From: Clusia tigrina
Taxonomy: Eukaryota; Arthropoda; Insecta; Diptera; Clusiidae
Length of the DNA: 64,000 bases
Assembly: GCA_920105625.2 (NCBI GenBank)
Contig: OV050030.1
Location: 235,941,889-236,005,888 of the forward strand
Direction: 5' to 3'
Part shown: in pieces, positions 49,001 to 63,800 of the stretch
How the letters are laid out: each line of letters begins with the position of its first letter
How positions within the stretch are numbered: position 1 is the stretch's first letter
The notes under the pieces: model-generated
What the model saw: the letters and a program-made list of their open reading frames with translations, nothing else
What the model was told of the DNA's origin: nothing
The model's database searches: none
Translations under genes and position numbers: made by a program

Positions 49001-51800
49001 ACAACCATTTGTATGTAGCAAACTTTGATAGGTGTAGGACGTACCGTATAGAAGTTAGGGGCATTTGAAGTTTTATCAGTTTTTGATTTGGGACTCAAGG
49101 GTAGCATAGCTTGGAGCGATAGCTTAAATTGACAAGAGGCTCGAGTACTTTATTGTTACAAAATTTCAAGGTTTTATGACGCTCCAGTAAAAAGTTACAA
49201 CCATTTGTATGTTACAAACTTTGATAGGTGTGAGACGTACCTTATAGAAGTTAGGGCCATTTGAAGTTTTATCAGTGTTTGATTTGGGACTCAAGGGTAG
49301 CATAGCTTTGAGCGATAACTTAAATTGACAAGAGGCTCGAATACTTTATTGTTACAAAGCTTCAAGGTGTTATGACGCTCCAGTAAAAAGTTACAAGCAT
49401 TTGTATGTTGCAACCTTTGATAGGTGTAGGACGTACCGTATAGAAGTTAGGGCCATTTGAAGTTTTATCAGTTTTTGATTTGGGACTCAAGGGTACCATA
49501 GCTTTGAGCGATAGCTTAAATTGACAAGAGGCTCGAGTACTTTATTGTTACAAAATTTCAAGGTTTTATGACGCTCCAGTAAAAAGTTACAAACATTTGT
49601 ATGTTGCAAACTTTGATAGGTCTAGGGCGTACCGTATAGAAGTTTGGGCCATTTGATGTTTTATCAGTGATTGATTTGGGACTCAAGGGTAGCATAGCTT
49701 TGAGCGATAACTTAAATTGACAAGAGGCTCGAGTACTTTATTGTTACAAAATTTCAAGGTTTTATGACGCTCCAGTAAAAAGTTACAAACATTTGTATGT
49801 TGCAAACTTTGATAGGTGTAGGACGTACCGTATAGAAGTTTGGGCCATTTGATGTTTTATCAGTGATTGATTTGGGACTCAAGGGTAGCATAGCTTTGAG
49901 CGATAACTTAAATTGACAAGAGGCTCGAGTACTTTATTTTTACAATATTTCTAGGTTTTATGATGCTTCAGTAAAAAGTTACAAGCATTTGTATGTTGCA
50001 AACTTTGATAGGTGTAGGACGTTCCATATAGAAGTTAGGGCCATTTGAAGTTTTATCAGTGTTTGATTTGGGACTCAAGGGTAGCATAGCTGTGAGCGAT
50101 AGCTTAAATTGACAAGAGGCTCGAGTACTTTATTGTTACAAAATTTCAAGGTTTTATGACGCTCCAGTAAAAAGTTACAACCATTTGTATGTTGCAAACT
50201 TTGATAGGTGTAGGACGTACCGTATAAAAGTTAGGGCCATTTGAAGTTTTATCAGTGTTTGATTTGGGACTTAAGGGTAGCATAGCTTTGAGCGATAGCT
50301 TAAATTGACAAGAGGCTCGAGTACTTTATTGTTACAAAATTTCAAGGTTTTATGACGTTGCAGTAAAAAGTTACAACATTTGTATGTTGTAAACTTTGAT
50401 AGGTGTAGGACGTACCGTATAGAAGTTAGGGCCATTTGAAGTTTTATCAGTGATTGATTTGGGACTTAAGGGTAGCATAGCTTTGAGCGATAGCTTAAAT
50501 TGACAAGAGGCTCGAGTACTTTATTGTTACAAAATTTCAAGGTTTTATGACGCTGCAGTAAAAAGTTACAACATTTGTAAGCTGCAAACTTTGATAGGTG
50601 TGAGACGTACCTTATAGAAGTTAGGGCCATTTGAAGTTTTATCAGTGTTTGATTTGGGACTCAAGGGTAGCATAGCTTTGACCGATAACTTAAATTGACA
50701 AGAGGCTCGAATACTTTATTGTTACAAAGCTTCAAGGTTTTATGACGCTCCAGTAAAAAGTTACAAGCATTTGTATGTTGCAACCTTTGATAGGTGTAGG
50801 AAGTACCGTATAGAAGTTAGGGCCATTTGAAGTTTTATCAGTTTTTGATTTGGGACTCAAGGGTACCATAGCTTTGACCGATAGCTTAAATTGACAAGAG
50901 GCTCGAGTACTTTATTGTTACAAAATTTCAAGATTTTATGACGCTCCAGTAAAAAGTTACAAACATTTGTATGTTGCAAACTTTGATAGGTGTAGGGCGT
51001 ACCGTATAGAAGTTTGGGCCATTTGATGTTTTATCAGTGATTGATTTGGGACTCAAGGGTAGCATAGCTTTGAGCGATAACTTAAATTGACAAGAGGCTC
51101 GAGTACTTTATTTTTACAATATTTCTAGGTTTTATGACGCTTCAGTAAAAAGTTACAAGCATTTGTATGTTGCAAACTTTGATAGGTGTAGGACGTACCG
51201 TATAGAAGTTAGGGCCATTTGAAGTTTTATCAGTTTTTGATTTGGGACTCAAGGGTACCATAGCTTTGACCGATAGCTTAAATTGACAAGAGGCTCGAGT
51301 ACTTTATTGTTACAAAATTTCAAGATTTTATGACGCTCCAGTAAAAAGTTACAAACATTTGTATGTTGCAAACTTTGATAGGTGTAGGACGTACCGTATA
51401 GAAGTTTGGGCCATTTGATGTTTTATCAATGATTGATTTGGGACTCAAGGGTAGCATAGCTTTGAGCGATAGCTTAAATTGACAAGAAGCTCGAGTACTT
51501 TATTTTTACAAAATTTCTAGGTATTATGACGCTCCAGTAAAAAGTTACAAGCATTTGTATGTTGCAAACTTTGATAGGTGTAGGACATTCCATATAGAAG
51601 TAAGGGCCATTTGAAATTTTATCGGTGTTTGATTTGGGACTCAAGGGTAGCATAGCTTTGAGCGATAGCTTAAATTGACAAGAGGCTCGAGTACTTTATT
51701 GTTACAAAATTTCAAGGTTTTATGACGCTCCAGTAAAAAGTTACAACCATTTGTATGTTGCAAACTTTGATAGGTGTAGGACGTACCGTATAAAAGTTAG
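43000..51800 (+). repeat. Heterogeneous satellite domain without one long HOR
   Basis: Monomers are of known classes but no single long period covers the stretch. Units at about 43.1-47.4 kb resemble those at 31.5-34.4 kb: GCTATAG, GAGCAATAACTT, TTGGATCGATAG and 'ctctatt' forms occur in partly the same order. The unit around 43,371 has a private deletion of about 8 bp, reading GGACCTGTTGTTAGGG. The unit around 48,080-48,120 is unusually diverged, with AGGGTGATTTG and GTTTAATTTTGAC. GGGTACCATAG units lie at 49,491, 50,861 and 51,253, giving offsets of 1,370 and 392 bp (2 x 196). The rest is ordinary satellite. Confidence 0.78.
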
Positions 51801-54800
51801 GGCCATTTGAAGTTTTATCAGTGTTTGATTTGGGACTTAAGGGTAGCATAGCTTTGAGCGATAGCTTAAATTGACAAGAGGCTCGAGTACTTTATTGTTA
51901 CAAAATTTCAAGGTTTTATGACGTTGTAGTAAAAAGTTACAACATTTGTATGTTGCAAACTTTGATAGGTGTGAGACGTACCTTATAGAAGTTAGGGCCA
52001 TTTGAAGTTTTATCAGTGTTTGATTTGGGACTCAAGGGTAGCATAGCTTTGAGCGATAGCTTAAATTGACAAGAGGCTCGAATACTTTATTGTTACAAAA
52101 CTACATGGTTTTATGATGCTCCAGTAAAAAGTTACAAGCATTTGTATGTTGCAAACTTTGATAGGTGTAGGACGTACCGTATAGAAGTTAGGGCCATTTG
52201 AAGTTTTATCAGTTTGTGATTTGGGACTCAAGGGTAGCATAGCTTTGAGCGATAGCTTAAATTGACAAGAGGCTCGAGTATTTATTGTTACAAAATTTCA
52301 AGGTTATATGTCGCTCCAGTAAAAAGTTACAAGCATTTGAATGTTGCAAACTTTGATAGGTGTAGGACGTACCGTATAGAAGTTAGGGCCATTTGAAGTT
52401 TTATCAGTGTTTGATTTGGGACTTAAGGGTAGCATAGCTTTGAGCGATAGCTTAAATTGACAAGAGGCTCGAGTACTTTATTGTTACAAAATTTCAAGGT
52501 TTTATGTCGCTCCAATTAAAAGTTACAAGCATTTGAATGTTGCAAACTTTGATAGGTGTAGGACGTACCGTATAGAAGTTAGGGCCATTTGAAGTTTTAT
52601 CAGTATTTGACTTGGGACTCAAGGGTAGCATAGCTTTGAGCGATAGCTTAAATTGACAAGAGGCTCGAGTACCTTATTATTACAAAATTTCAAGGTTTTA
52701 TGACGCTCTATTAAAAAGTTACAATCATTTGTATGTTGCTAACTTTGATAGGTATAGGACGTACCGAATAGAAGTTAGGGCCATTTGAAGTTTTATCAGT
52801 GTTTGATTTGGGACTCAAGGGTAGAATAGCTTGGAGCGATAGCTTAAATTGACAAGAGGTTCGAATACTTTATTGTTACAAAATTTCAAGGTTTTATGAC
52901 GCTCCAGTAAAAAGTTACAAGCATTTGTATGTTGCAAACTTTGATAGGTGTAGGACGTACCGTATAGAAGTAAGGGCCATTTGAAGTTTTATCAGTGTTT
53001 GATTTGGGACTCAAGGGTAGCATAGCCTTGAGCGATAGCTTAAATTGACAAGAGGTTCGAATACTTTATTGTTACAAAACTACATGGTTTTATGATGCTC
53101 CAGTAAAAAATTACAAGCATTTGTATGTTGCAAACTTTGATAGGTGTAGGACGTACCGTATAGAAGTAAGGGCCATTTGAAGTTTTATCAGTTTTTGATT
53201 TGGGACTTAAGGGTAGCATAGCTTTGAGCGATAGCTTAAATTGACAAGAGGCTCGAGTACTTTATTGTTACAAAATTTCAAGGTTTTATGTCGCTCCAGT
53301 AAAAAGTTACAAGCATTTGAATGTTGCAAACTTTGATAGGTGTAGGACGTACCGTATAGAAGTTAGGGCCATTTGAAGTTTTATCAGTGTTTGATTTGGG
53401 ACTTAAGGGTAGCATAGCTTTGAGCGATAGCTTAAATTGACAAGAGGCTCGAGTACCTTATTATTACAAAATTTCAAGGTTTTATGACGCTCTATTAAAA
53501 AGTTACAATCATTTGTATGTTGCAAACTTTGATAGGTATAGGACGTACCGAATAGAAGTTAGGGCCATTTGAAGTTTTATCAGTGTTTGATTTGGGACTC
53601 AAGGGTAGAATAGCTTGGAGCGATAGCTTAAATTGACAAGAGGCTCGAGTACTTTATTGTTACAAAATTTCAAGGTTTTATGACGCTCCAGTAAAAAGTT
53701 ACAAGCATTTGTATGTTGCAAACTTTGATAGGTGTAGGACGTACCATATAGAAGTTAGGGCCATTTGATGTTTTATCAGTGTTTGATTTGGGAATCAAGG
53801 GTAGCATAGCTTTGAGCGATAGCTTAAATTGACAAGAGGCTCGAATACTTTATTGTTACAAAACTTCAAGGTTTTATGACGCTCCAGTAAAAAGTTACAA
53901 GCATTTGTATGTTGCAAACTTTGATAGGTGTAGGACGTACCGTATAGAAGTTAGGGCCATTTGAAGTTTTATTAGTTTTTGACTTGGGACTCAAGGGTAG
54001 CATAGCTTTGAGCGATAACTTGAATTGACAAGAGGCTCGAGTACTTTATTTTTACAATATTTCTAGGTTTTATGACGCTCCAGTAAAAAGTTACAAGCAT
54101 TTGTATGTTGCAAACTTTGATAGGTGTAGGACGTACCATATAGAAGTTAGGGCCATTTGAAGTTTTATCAGTGTTTGATTTGGGACTCAAGGGTAGCATA
54201 GCTGTGAGCGATAGCTTAAATTGACAAGAGGCTCGAGTACTTTATTGTTACAAAATTTCAAGGTTTTATGACGCTCCAGTAAAAAGTTACAACTATTTGT
54301 ATGTTACAAACTTTGATAGGTGTAGGACGTACCGTATAGAAGTTAGGGCCATTTGAAGTTTTATCAGTGTTTGATTTGGGACTTAAGGGTAGCATAGCTT
54401 TGAGCGATAGCTTAAATTGACAAGAGGCTCGAGTACTTTATTGTTACAAAATTTCAAGGTTTTATGACGCTGCAGTAAAAAGTTACAAACATTTGTATGT
54501 TGCAAACTTTGATAGGTGTGAGACGTACCTTATAGAAGTTAGGGCCATTTGAAGTTTTATCAGTGTTTGATTTGGGACTCAAGAGTAGCATAGCTTTGAG
54601 CAATAACTTAAATTGACAAGAGGCTCAAATACTTTATTGTTACAAAGCTTCAAGGTTTTATGACGCTCCAGTAAAAAGTTACAAGCATTTGTATGTTGCA
54701 ACCTTTGATAGGTGTAGGACGTACCGTACAGAAGTAAGGGCCATTTGAAGTTTTATCAGTTTTTGATTTGGGACTTAAGGGTAGCATAGCTTTGAGCGAT

Positions 54801-57800
54801 AGCTTAAATTGACAAGAGGCTCGAGTACTTTATTGTTACAAAATTTCAAGGTTTTATGTCGCTCCAGTAAAAAGTTACAAGCATTTGAATGTTGCAAACT
54901 TTGATAGGTGTAGGACGTACCGTATAGAAGTTAGGGCCATTTGAAGTTTTATCAGTGTTTGATTTGGGACTTAAGGGTAGCATAGCTTTGAGCGATAGCT
55001 TAAATTGACAAGAGGCTCGAGTACTTTATTGTTACAAAATTTCAAGGTTTTATGACGCTCCAGTAAAAAGTTACAAACATTTGTATGTTGCAAACTTTGA
55101 TAGGTGTAGGGCGTACCGTATAGAAGTTTGGGCCATTTGATGTTTTATCAGTGATTGATTTGGGACTCAAGGGTAGCATAGCTTTGAGCGATAGCTTAAA
55201 TTGACAAGAGGCTCGAATACTTTATTGTTACAAAACTTCAAGGTTTTATGACGCTCCAGTAAAAAGTTACAAGCATTTGTATGTTGCAAACTTTGATAGG
55301 TGTAGGACGTACCGAATAGAAGTTAGGGCCATTTGAAGTTTTATCAGTGTTTGATTTGGGACTCAAGGGTAGAATAGCTTGGAGCGATAGCTTAAATTGA
55401 CAAGAGGCTCGAGTACTTTATTGTTACAAAATTTCAAGGTTTTATGATGCTCCAGTAAAAAGTTACAAGCATTTGTATGTTGCAAACTTTGATAGGTGTA
55501 GGACGTACCATATAGAAATTAGGGCCATTTGATGTTTTATCAGTGTTTGATTTGGGAATCAAGGGTAGCATAGCTTTGAGCGATAGCTTAAATTGACAAG
55601 AGGCTCGAGTACCTTATTATTACAAAATTTCAAGGTTTTATGACGCTCTATTAAAAAGTTACAATCATTTGAATGTTGCAAACTTTGATAGGTATAGGAC
55701 GTACCGAATAGAAGTTAGGGCCATTTGAAGTTTTATCAGTGTTTGATTTGGGACTCAAGGGTAGAATAGCTTGGAGCGATAGCTTAAATTGACAAGAGGC
55801 TCGAGTACTTTATTGTTACAAAATTTCAAGGTTTTATGACGCTCCAGTAAAAAGTTACAAGCATTTGTATGTTGCAAACTTTGATAGGTGTAGGACGTAC
55901 CATATAGAAATTAGGGCCATTTGATGTTTTATCAGTGTTTGATTTGGGAATCAAGGGTAGCATAGCTTTGAGCGATAGCTTAAATTGACAAGAAGCTCGA
56001 ATACTTTATTGTTACAAAACTTCAAGGTTTTATGACGCTCCAGTAAAAAGTTACAAGCATTTGTATGTTGCAAACTTTGATAGGTGTAGGACGTACCGTA
56101 TAGAAGTTAGGGCCATTTGAAGTTTTATTAGTTTTTGACTTGGGACTCAAGGGTAGCATAGCTTTGAGCGATAAGTTGAATTGACAAGAGGCTCGAGTAC
56201 TTTATTTTTACAATATTTCTAGGTTTTATGACGCTCCAGTAAAAAGTTACAAGCATTTGTATGTTGCAAACTTTGATAGGTGTAGGACGTACCATATAGA
56301 AGTTAGGGCCATTTGAAGTTTTATCAGTGTTTGATTTGGGACTCAAGGGTAGCATAGCTGTGAGCGATAGCTTAAATTGACAAGAGGCTCGAGTACTTTA
56401 TTGTTACAAAATTTCAAGGTTTTATGACGCTCCAGTAAAAAGTTACAACTATTTGTATGTTACAAACTTTGATAGGTGTAGGACGTACCGTATAGAAGTT
56501 AGGGCCATTTGAAGTTTTATCAGTGTTTGATTTGGGACTTAAGGGTAGCATAGCTTTGAGCGATAGCTTAAATTGACAAGAGGCTCGAGTACTTTATTGT
56601 TACAAAATTTCAAGGTTTTATGACGCTCCAGTAAAAAGTTACAAACATTTGTATGTTGCAAACTTTGATAGGTGTGAGACGTACCTTATAGAAGTTAGGG
56701 CCATTTGAAGTTTTATCAGTGTTTGATTTGGGACTCAAGAGTAGCATAGCTTTGAGCAATAACTTAAATTGACAAGAGGCTCGAATACTTTATTGTTACA
56801 AAGCTTCAAGGTTTTATGACGCTCCAGTAAAAAGTTACAAGCATTTGTATGTTGCAACCTTTGATAGGTGTAGGACGTACCGTATAGAAGTAAGGGCCAT
56901 TTGAAGTTTTATCAGTTTTTGATTTGGGACTTAAGGGTAGCATAGCTTTGAGCGATAGCTTAAATTGACAAGAGGCTCGAGTACTTTATTGTTACAAAAT
57001 TTCAAGGTTTTATGTCGCTCCAGTAAAAAGTTACAAGCATTTGAATGTTGCAAACTTTGATAGGTGTAGGACGTACCGTATAGAAGTTAGGGCCATTTGA
57101 AGTTTTATCAGTGTTTGATTTGGGACTTAAGGGTAGCATAGCTTTGAGCGATAGCTTAAATTGACAAGAGGCTCGAGTACCTTATTATTACAAAATTTCA
57201 AGGTTTTATGACGCTCTATTAAAAAGTTACAATCATTTGTATGTTGCAAACTTTGATAGGTATAGGACGTACCGAATAGAAGTTAGGGCCATTTGAAGTT
57301 TTATCAGTGTTTGATTTGGGACTTAAGGGTAGCATAGCTTTGAGCGATAGCTTAAATTGACAAGAGGCTCGAGTACTTTATTGTTACAAAATTTCAAGGT
57401 TTTATGACGTTGTAGTAAAAAGTTACAACATTTGTATGTTGCAAACTTTGATAGGTGTGAGACGTACCTTATAGAAGTTAGGGCCATTTGAAGTTTTATC
57501 AGTGTTTGATTTGGGACTCAAGGGTAGCATAGCTTTGAGCGATAGCTTAAATTGACAAGAGGCTCGAATACTTTATTGTTACAAAACTACATGGTTTTAT
57601 GATGCTCCAGTAAAAAGTTACAAGCATTTGTATGTTGCAAACTTTGATAGGTGTAGGACGTACCGTATAGAAGTTAGGGCCATTTGAAGTTTTATCAGTT
57701 TGTGATTTGGGACTCAAGGGTAGCATAGCTTTGAGCGATAGCTTAAATTGACAAGAGGCTCGAGTATTTATTGTTACAAAATTTCAAGGTTATATGTCGC

Positions 57801-60800
57801 TCCAGTAAAAAGTTACAAGCATTTGAATGTTGCAAACTTTGATAGGTGTAGGACGTACCGTATAGAAGTTAGGGCCATTTGAAGTTTTATCAGTGTTTGA
57901 TTTGGGACTTAAGGGTAGCATAGCTTTGAGCGATAGCTTAAATTGACAAGAGGCTCGAGTACTTTATTGTTACAAAATTTCAAGGTTTTATGTCGCTCCA
58001 ATTAAAAGTTACAAGCATTTGAATGTTGCAAACTTTGATAGGTGTAGGACGTACCGTATAGAAGTTAGGGCCATTTGAAGTTTTATCAGTATTTGACTTG
58101 GGACTCAAGGGTAGCATAGCTTTGAGCGATAGCTTAAATTGACAAGAGGCTCGAGTACCTTATTATTACAAAATTTCAAGGTTTTATGACGCTCTATTAA
58201 AAAGTTACAATCATTTGTATGTTGCTAACTTTGATAGGTATAGGACGTACCGAATAGAAGTTAGGGCCATTTGAAGTTTTATCAGTGTTTGATTTGGGAC
58301 TCAAGGGTAGAATAGCTTGGAGCGATAGCTTAAATTGACAAGAGGTTCGAATACTTTATTGTTACAAAATTTCAAGGTTTTATGACGCTCCAGTAAAAAG
58401 TTACAAGCATTTGTATGTTGCAAACTTTGATAGGTGTAGGACGTACCGTATAGAAGTAAGGGCCATTTGAAGTTTTATCAGTGTTTGATTTGGGACTCAA
58501 GGGTAGCATAGCCTTGAGCGATAGCTTAAATTGACAAGAGTTTCGAATACTTTATTGTTACAAAACTACATGGTTTTATGATGCTCCAGTAAAAAATTAC
58601 AAGCATTTGTATGTTGCAAACTTTGATAGGTGTAGGACGTACCGTATAGAAGTAAGGGCCATTTGAAGTTTTATCAGTTTTTGATTTGGGACTTAAGGGT
58701 AGCATAGCTTTGAGCGATAGCTTAAATTGACAAGAGGCTCGAGTACTTTATTGTTACAAAATTTCAAGGTTTTATGTCGCTCCAGTAAAAAGTTACAAGC
58801 ATTTGAATGTTGCAAACTTTGATAGGTGTAGGACGTACCGTATAGAAGTTAGGGCCATTTGAAGTTTTATCAGTGTTTGATTTGGGACTTAAGGGTAGCA
58901 TAGCTTTGAGCGATAGCTTAAATTGACAAGAGGCTCGAGTACCTTATTATTACAAAATTTCAAGGTTTTATGACGCTCTATTAAAAAGTTACAATCATTT
59001 GTATGTTGCAAACTTTGATAGGTATAGGACGTACCGAATAGAAGTTAGGGCCATTTGAAGTTTTATCAGTGTTTGATTTGGGACTCAAGGGTAGAATAGC
59101 TTGGAGCGATAGCTTAAATTGACAAGAGGCTCGAGTACTTTATTGTTACAAAATTTCAAGGTTTTATGACGCTCCAGTAAAAAGTTACAAGCATTTGTAT
59201 GTTGCAAACTTTGATAGGTGTAGGACGTACCATATAGAAATTAGGGCCATTTGATGTTTTATCAGTGTTTGATTTGGGAATCAAGGGTAGCATAGCTTTG
59301 AGCGATAGCTTAAATTGACAAGAGGCTCGAATACTTTATTGTTACAAAACTTCAAGGTTTTATGACGCTCCAGTAAAAAGTTACAAGCATTTGTATGTTG
59401 CAAACTTTGATAGGTGTAGGACGTACCGTATAGAAGTTAGGGCCATTTGAAGTTTTATTAGTTTTTGACTTGGGACTCAAGGGTAGCATAGCTTTGAGCG
59501 ATAACTTGAATTGACAAGAGGCTCGAGTACTTTATTTTTACAATATTTCTAGGTTTTATGACGCTCCAGTAAAAAGTTACAAGCATTTGTATGTTGCAAA
59601 CTTTGATAGGTGTAGGACGTACCATATAGAAGTTAGGGCCATTTGAAGTTTTATCAGTGTTTGATTTGGGACTCAAGGGTAGCATAGCTGTGAGCGATAG
59701 CTTAAATTGACAAGAGGCTCGAGTACTTTATTGTTACAAAATTTCAAGGTTTTATGACGCTCCAGTAAAAAGTTACAACTATTTGTATGTTACAAACTTT
59801 GATAGGTGTAGGACGTACCGTATAGAAGTTAGGGCCATTTGAAGTTTTATCAGTGTTTGATTTGGGACTTAAGGGTAGCATAGCTTTGAGCGATAGCTTA
59901 AATTGACAAGAGGCTCGAGTACTTTATTGTTACAAAATTTCAAGGTTTTATGTCGCTCCAGTAAAAAGTTACAAGCATTTGAATGTTGCAAACTTTGATA
60001 GGTGTAGGACGTACCGTATAGAAGTTAGGGCCATTTGAAGTTTTATCAGTGTTTGATTTGGGACTTAAGGGTAGCATAGCTTTGAGCGATAGCTTAAATT
60101 GACAAGAGGCTCGAGTACTTTATTGTTACAAAATTTCAAGATTTTATGACGCTCCAGTAAAAAGTTACAAACATTTGTATGTTGCAAACTTTGATAGGTG
60201 TAGGGCGTACCGTATAGAAGTTTGGGCCATTTGATGTTTTATCAGTGATTGATTTGGGACTCAAGGGTAGCATAGCTTTGAGCGATAGCTTAAATTGACA
60301 AGAGGCTCGAATACTTTATTGTTACAAAACTTCAAGGTTTTATGACGCTCCAGTAAAAAGTTACAAGCATTTGTATGTTGCAAACTTTGATAGGTGTAGG
60401 ACGTACCGAATAGAAGTTAGGGCCATTTGAAGTTTTATCAGTGTTTGATTTGGGACTCAAGGGTAGAATAGCTTGGAGCGATAGCTTAAATTGACAAGAG
60501 GCTCGAGTACTTTATTGTTACAAAATTTCAAGGTTTTATGACGCTCCAGTAAAAAGTTACAAGCATTTGTATGTTGCAAACTTTGATAGGTGTAGGACGT
60601 ACCATATAGAAATTAGGGCCATTTGATGTTTTATCAGTGTTTGATTTGGGAATCAAGGGTAGCATAGCTTTGAGCGATAGCTTAAATTGACAAGAGGCTC
60701 GAGTACCTTATTATTACAAAATTTCAAGGTTTTATGACGCTCTATTAAAAAGTTACAATCATTTGAATGTTGCAAACTTTGATAGGTATAGGACGTACCG

Positions 60801-63800
60801 AATAGAAGTTAGGGCCATTTGAAGTTTTATCAGTGTTTGATTTGGGACTCAAGGGTAGAATAGCTTGGAGCGATAGCTTAAATTGACAAGAGGCTCGAGT
60901 ACTTTATTGTTACAAAATTTCAAGGTTTTATGACGCTCCAGTAAAAAGTTACAAGCATTTGTATGTTGCAAACTTTGATAGGTGTAGGACGTACCATATA
61001 GAAATTAGGGCCATTTGATGTTTTATCAGTGTTTGATTTGGGAATCAAGGGTAGCATAGCTTTGAGCGATAGCTTAAATTGACAAGAAGCTCGAATACTT
61101 TATTGTTACAAAACTTCAAGGTTTTATGACGCTCCAGTAAAAAGTTACAAGCATTTGTATGTTGCAAACTTTGATAGGTGTAGGACGTACCGTATAGAAG
61201 TTAGGGCCATTTGAAGTTTTATTAGTTTTTGACTTGGGACTCAAGGGTAGCATAGCTTTGAGCGATAAGTTGAATTGACAAGAGGCTCGAGTACTTTATT
61301 TTTACAATATTTCTAGGTTTTATGACGCTCCAGTAAAAAGTTACAAGCATTTGTATGTTGCAAACTTTGATAGGTGTAGGACGTACCATATAGAAGTTAG
61401 GGCCATTTGAAGTTTTATCAGTGTTTGATTTGGGACTCAAGGGTAGCATAGCTGTGAGCGATAGCTTAAATTGACAAGAGGCTCGAGTACTTTATTGTTA
61501 CAAAATTTCAAGGTTTTATGACGCTCCAGTAAAAAGTTACAACTATTTGTATGTTACAAACTTTGATAGGTGTAGGACGTACCGTATAGAAGTTAGGGCC
61601 ATTTGAAGTTTTATCAGTGTTTGATTTGGGACTTAAGGGTAGCATAGCTTTGAGCGATAGCTTAAATTGACAAGAGGCTCGAGTACTTTATTGTTACAAA
61701 ATTTCAAGGTTTTATGACGCTGCAGTAAAAAGTTACAAACATTTGTATGTTGCAAACTTTGATAGGTGTGAGACGTACCTTATAGAAGTTAGGGCCATTT
61801 GAAGTTTTATCAGTGTTTGATTTGGGACTCAAGAGTAGCATAGCTTTGAGCAATAACTTAAATTGACAAGAGGCTCGAATACTTTATTGTTACAAAGCTT
61901 CAAGGTTTTATGACGCTCCAGTAAAAAGTTACAAGCATTTGTATGTTGCAACCTTTGATAGGTGTAGGACGTACCGTATAGAAGTAAGGGCCATTTGAAG
62001 TTTTATCAGTTTTTGATTTGGGACTTAAGGGTAGCATAGCTTTGAGCGATAGCTTAAATTGACAAGAGGCTCGAGTACTTTATTGTTACAAAATTTCAAG
62101 GTTTTATGTCGCTCCAGTAAAAAGTTACAAGCATTTGAATGTTGCAAACTTTGATAGGTGTAGGACGTACCGTATAGAAGTTAGGGCCATTTGAAGTTTT
62201 ATCAGTGTTTGATTTGGGACTTAAGGGTAGCATAGCTTTGAGCGATAGCTTAAATTGACAAGAGGCTCGAGTACCTTATTATTACAAAATTTCAAGGTTT
62301 TATGACGCTCTATTAAAAAGTTACAATCATTTGTATGTTGCAAACTTTGATAGGTATAGGACGTACCGAATAGAAGTTAGGGCCATTTGAAGTTTTATCA
62401 GTGTTTGATTTGGGACTCAAGGGTAGAATAGCTTGGAGCGATAGCTTAAATTGACAAGAGGCTCGAGTACTTTATTGTTACAAAATTTCAAGGTTTTATG
62501 ACGCTCCAGTAAAAAGTTACAAGCATTTGTATGTTGCAAACTTTGATAGGTGTAGGACGTACCATATAGAAATTAGGGCCATTTGATGTTTTATCAGTGT
62601 TTGATTTGGGAATCAAGGGTAGCATAGCTTTGAGCGATAGCTTAAATTGACAAGAGGCTCGAATACTTTATTGTTACAAAACTTCAAGGTTTTATGACGC
62701 TCCAGTAAAAAGTTACAAGCATTTGTATGTTGCAAACTTTGATAGGTGTAGGACGTACCGTATAGAAGTTAGGGCCATTTGAAGTTTTATCAGTTTTTGA
62801 CTTGGGACTCAAGGGTAGCATAGCTTTGAGCGATAACTTGAATTGACAAGAGGCTCGAGTACTTTATTTTTACAATATTTCTAGGTTTTATGACGCTCCA
62901 GTAAAAAGTTACAAGCATTTGTATGTTGCAAACTTTGATAGGTGTAGGACGTACCATATAGAAGTTAGGGCCATTTGAAGTTTTATCAGTGTTTGATTTG
63001 GGACTCAAGGGTAGCATAGCTGTGAGCGATAGCTTAAATTGACAAGAGGCTCGAGTACTTTATTGTTACAAAATTTCAAGGTTTTATGACGCTCCAGTAA
63101 AAAGTTACAACTATTTGTATGTTACAAACTTTGATAGGTGTAGGACGTACCGTATAGAAGTTAGGGCCATTTGAAGTTTTATCAGTGTTTGATTTGGGAC
63201 TTAAGGGTAGCATAGCTTTGAGCGATAGCTTAAATTGACAAGAGGCTCGAGTACTTTATTGTTACAAAATTTCAAGGTTTTATGACGCTGCAGTAAAAAG
63301 TTACAAGCATTTGTATGTTGCAAACTTTGATAGGTGTAGGACGTACCATATAGAAATTAGGGCCATTTGATGTTTTATCAGTGTTTGATTTGGGAATCAA
63401 GGGTAGCATAGCTTTGAGCGATAGCTTAAATTGACAAGAAGCTCGAATACTTTATTGTTACAAAACTTCAAGGTTTTATGACGCTCCAGTAAAAAGTTAC
63501 AAGCATTTGTATGTTGCAAACTTTGATAGGTGTAGGACGTACCGTATAGAAGTTAGGGCCATTTGAAGTTTTATTAGTTTTTGACTTGGGACTCAAGGGT
63601 AGCATAGCTTTGAGCGATAAGTTGAATTGACAAGAGGCTCGAGTACTTTATTTTTACAATATTTCTAGGTTTTATGACGCTCCAGTAAAAAGTTACAAGC
63701 ATTTGTATGTTGCAAACTTTGATAGGTGTAGGACGTACCATATAGAAGTTAGGGCCATTTGAAGTTTTATCAGTGTTTGATTTGGGACTCAAGGGTAGCA

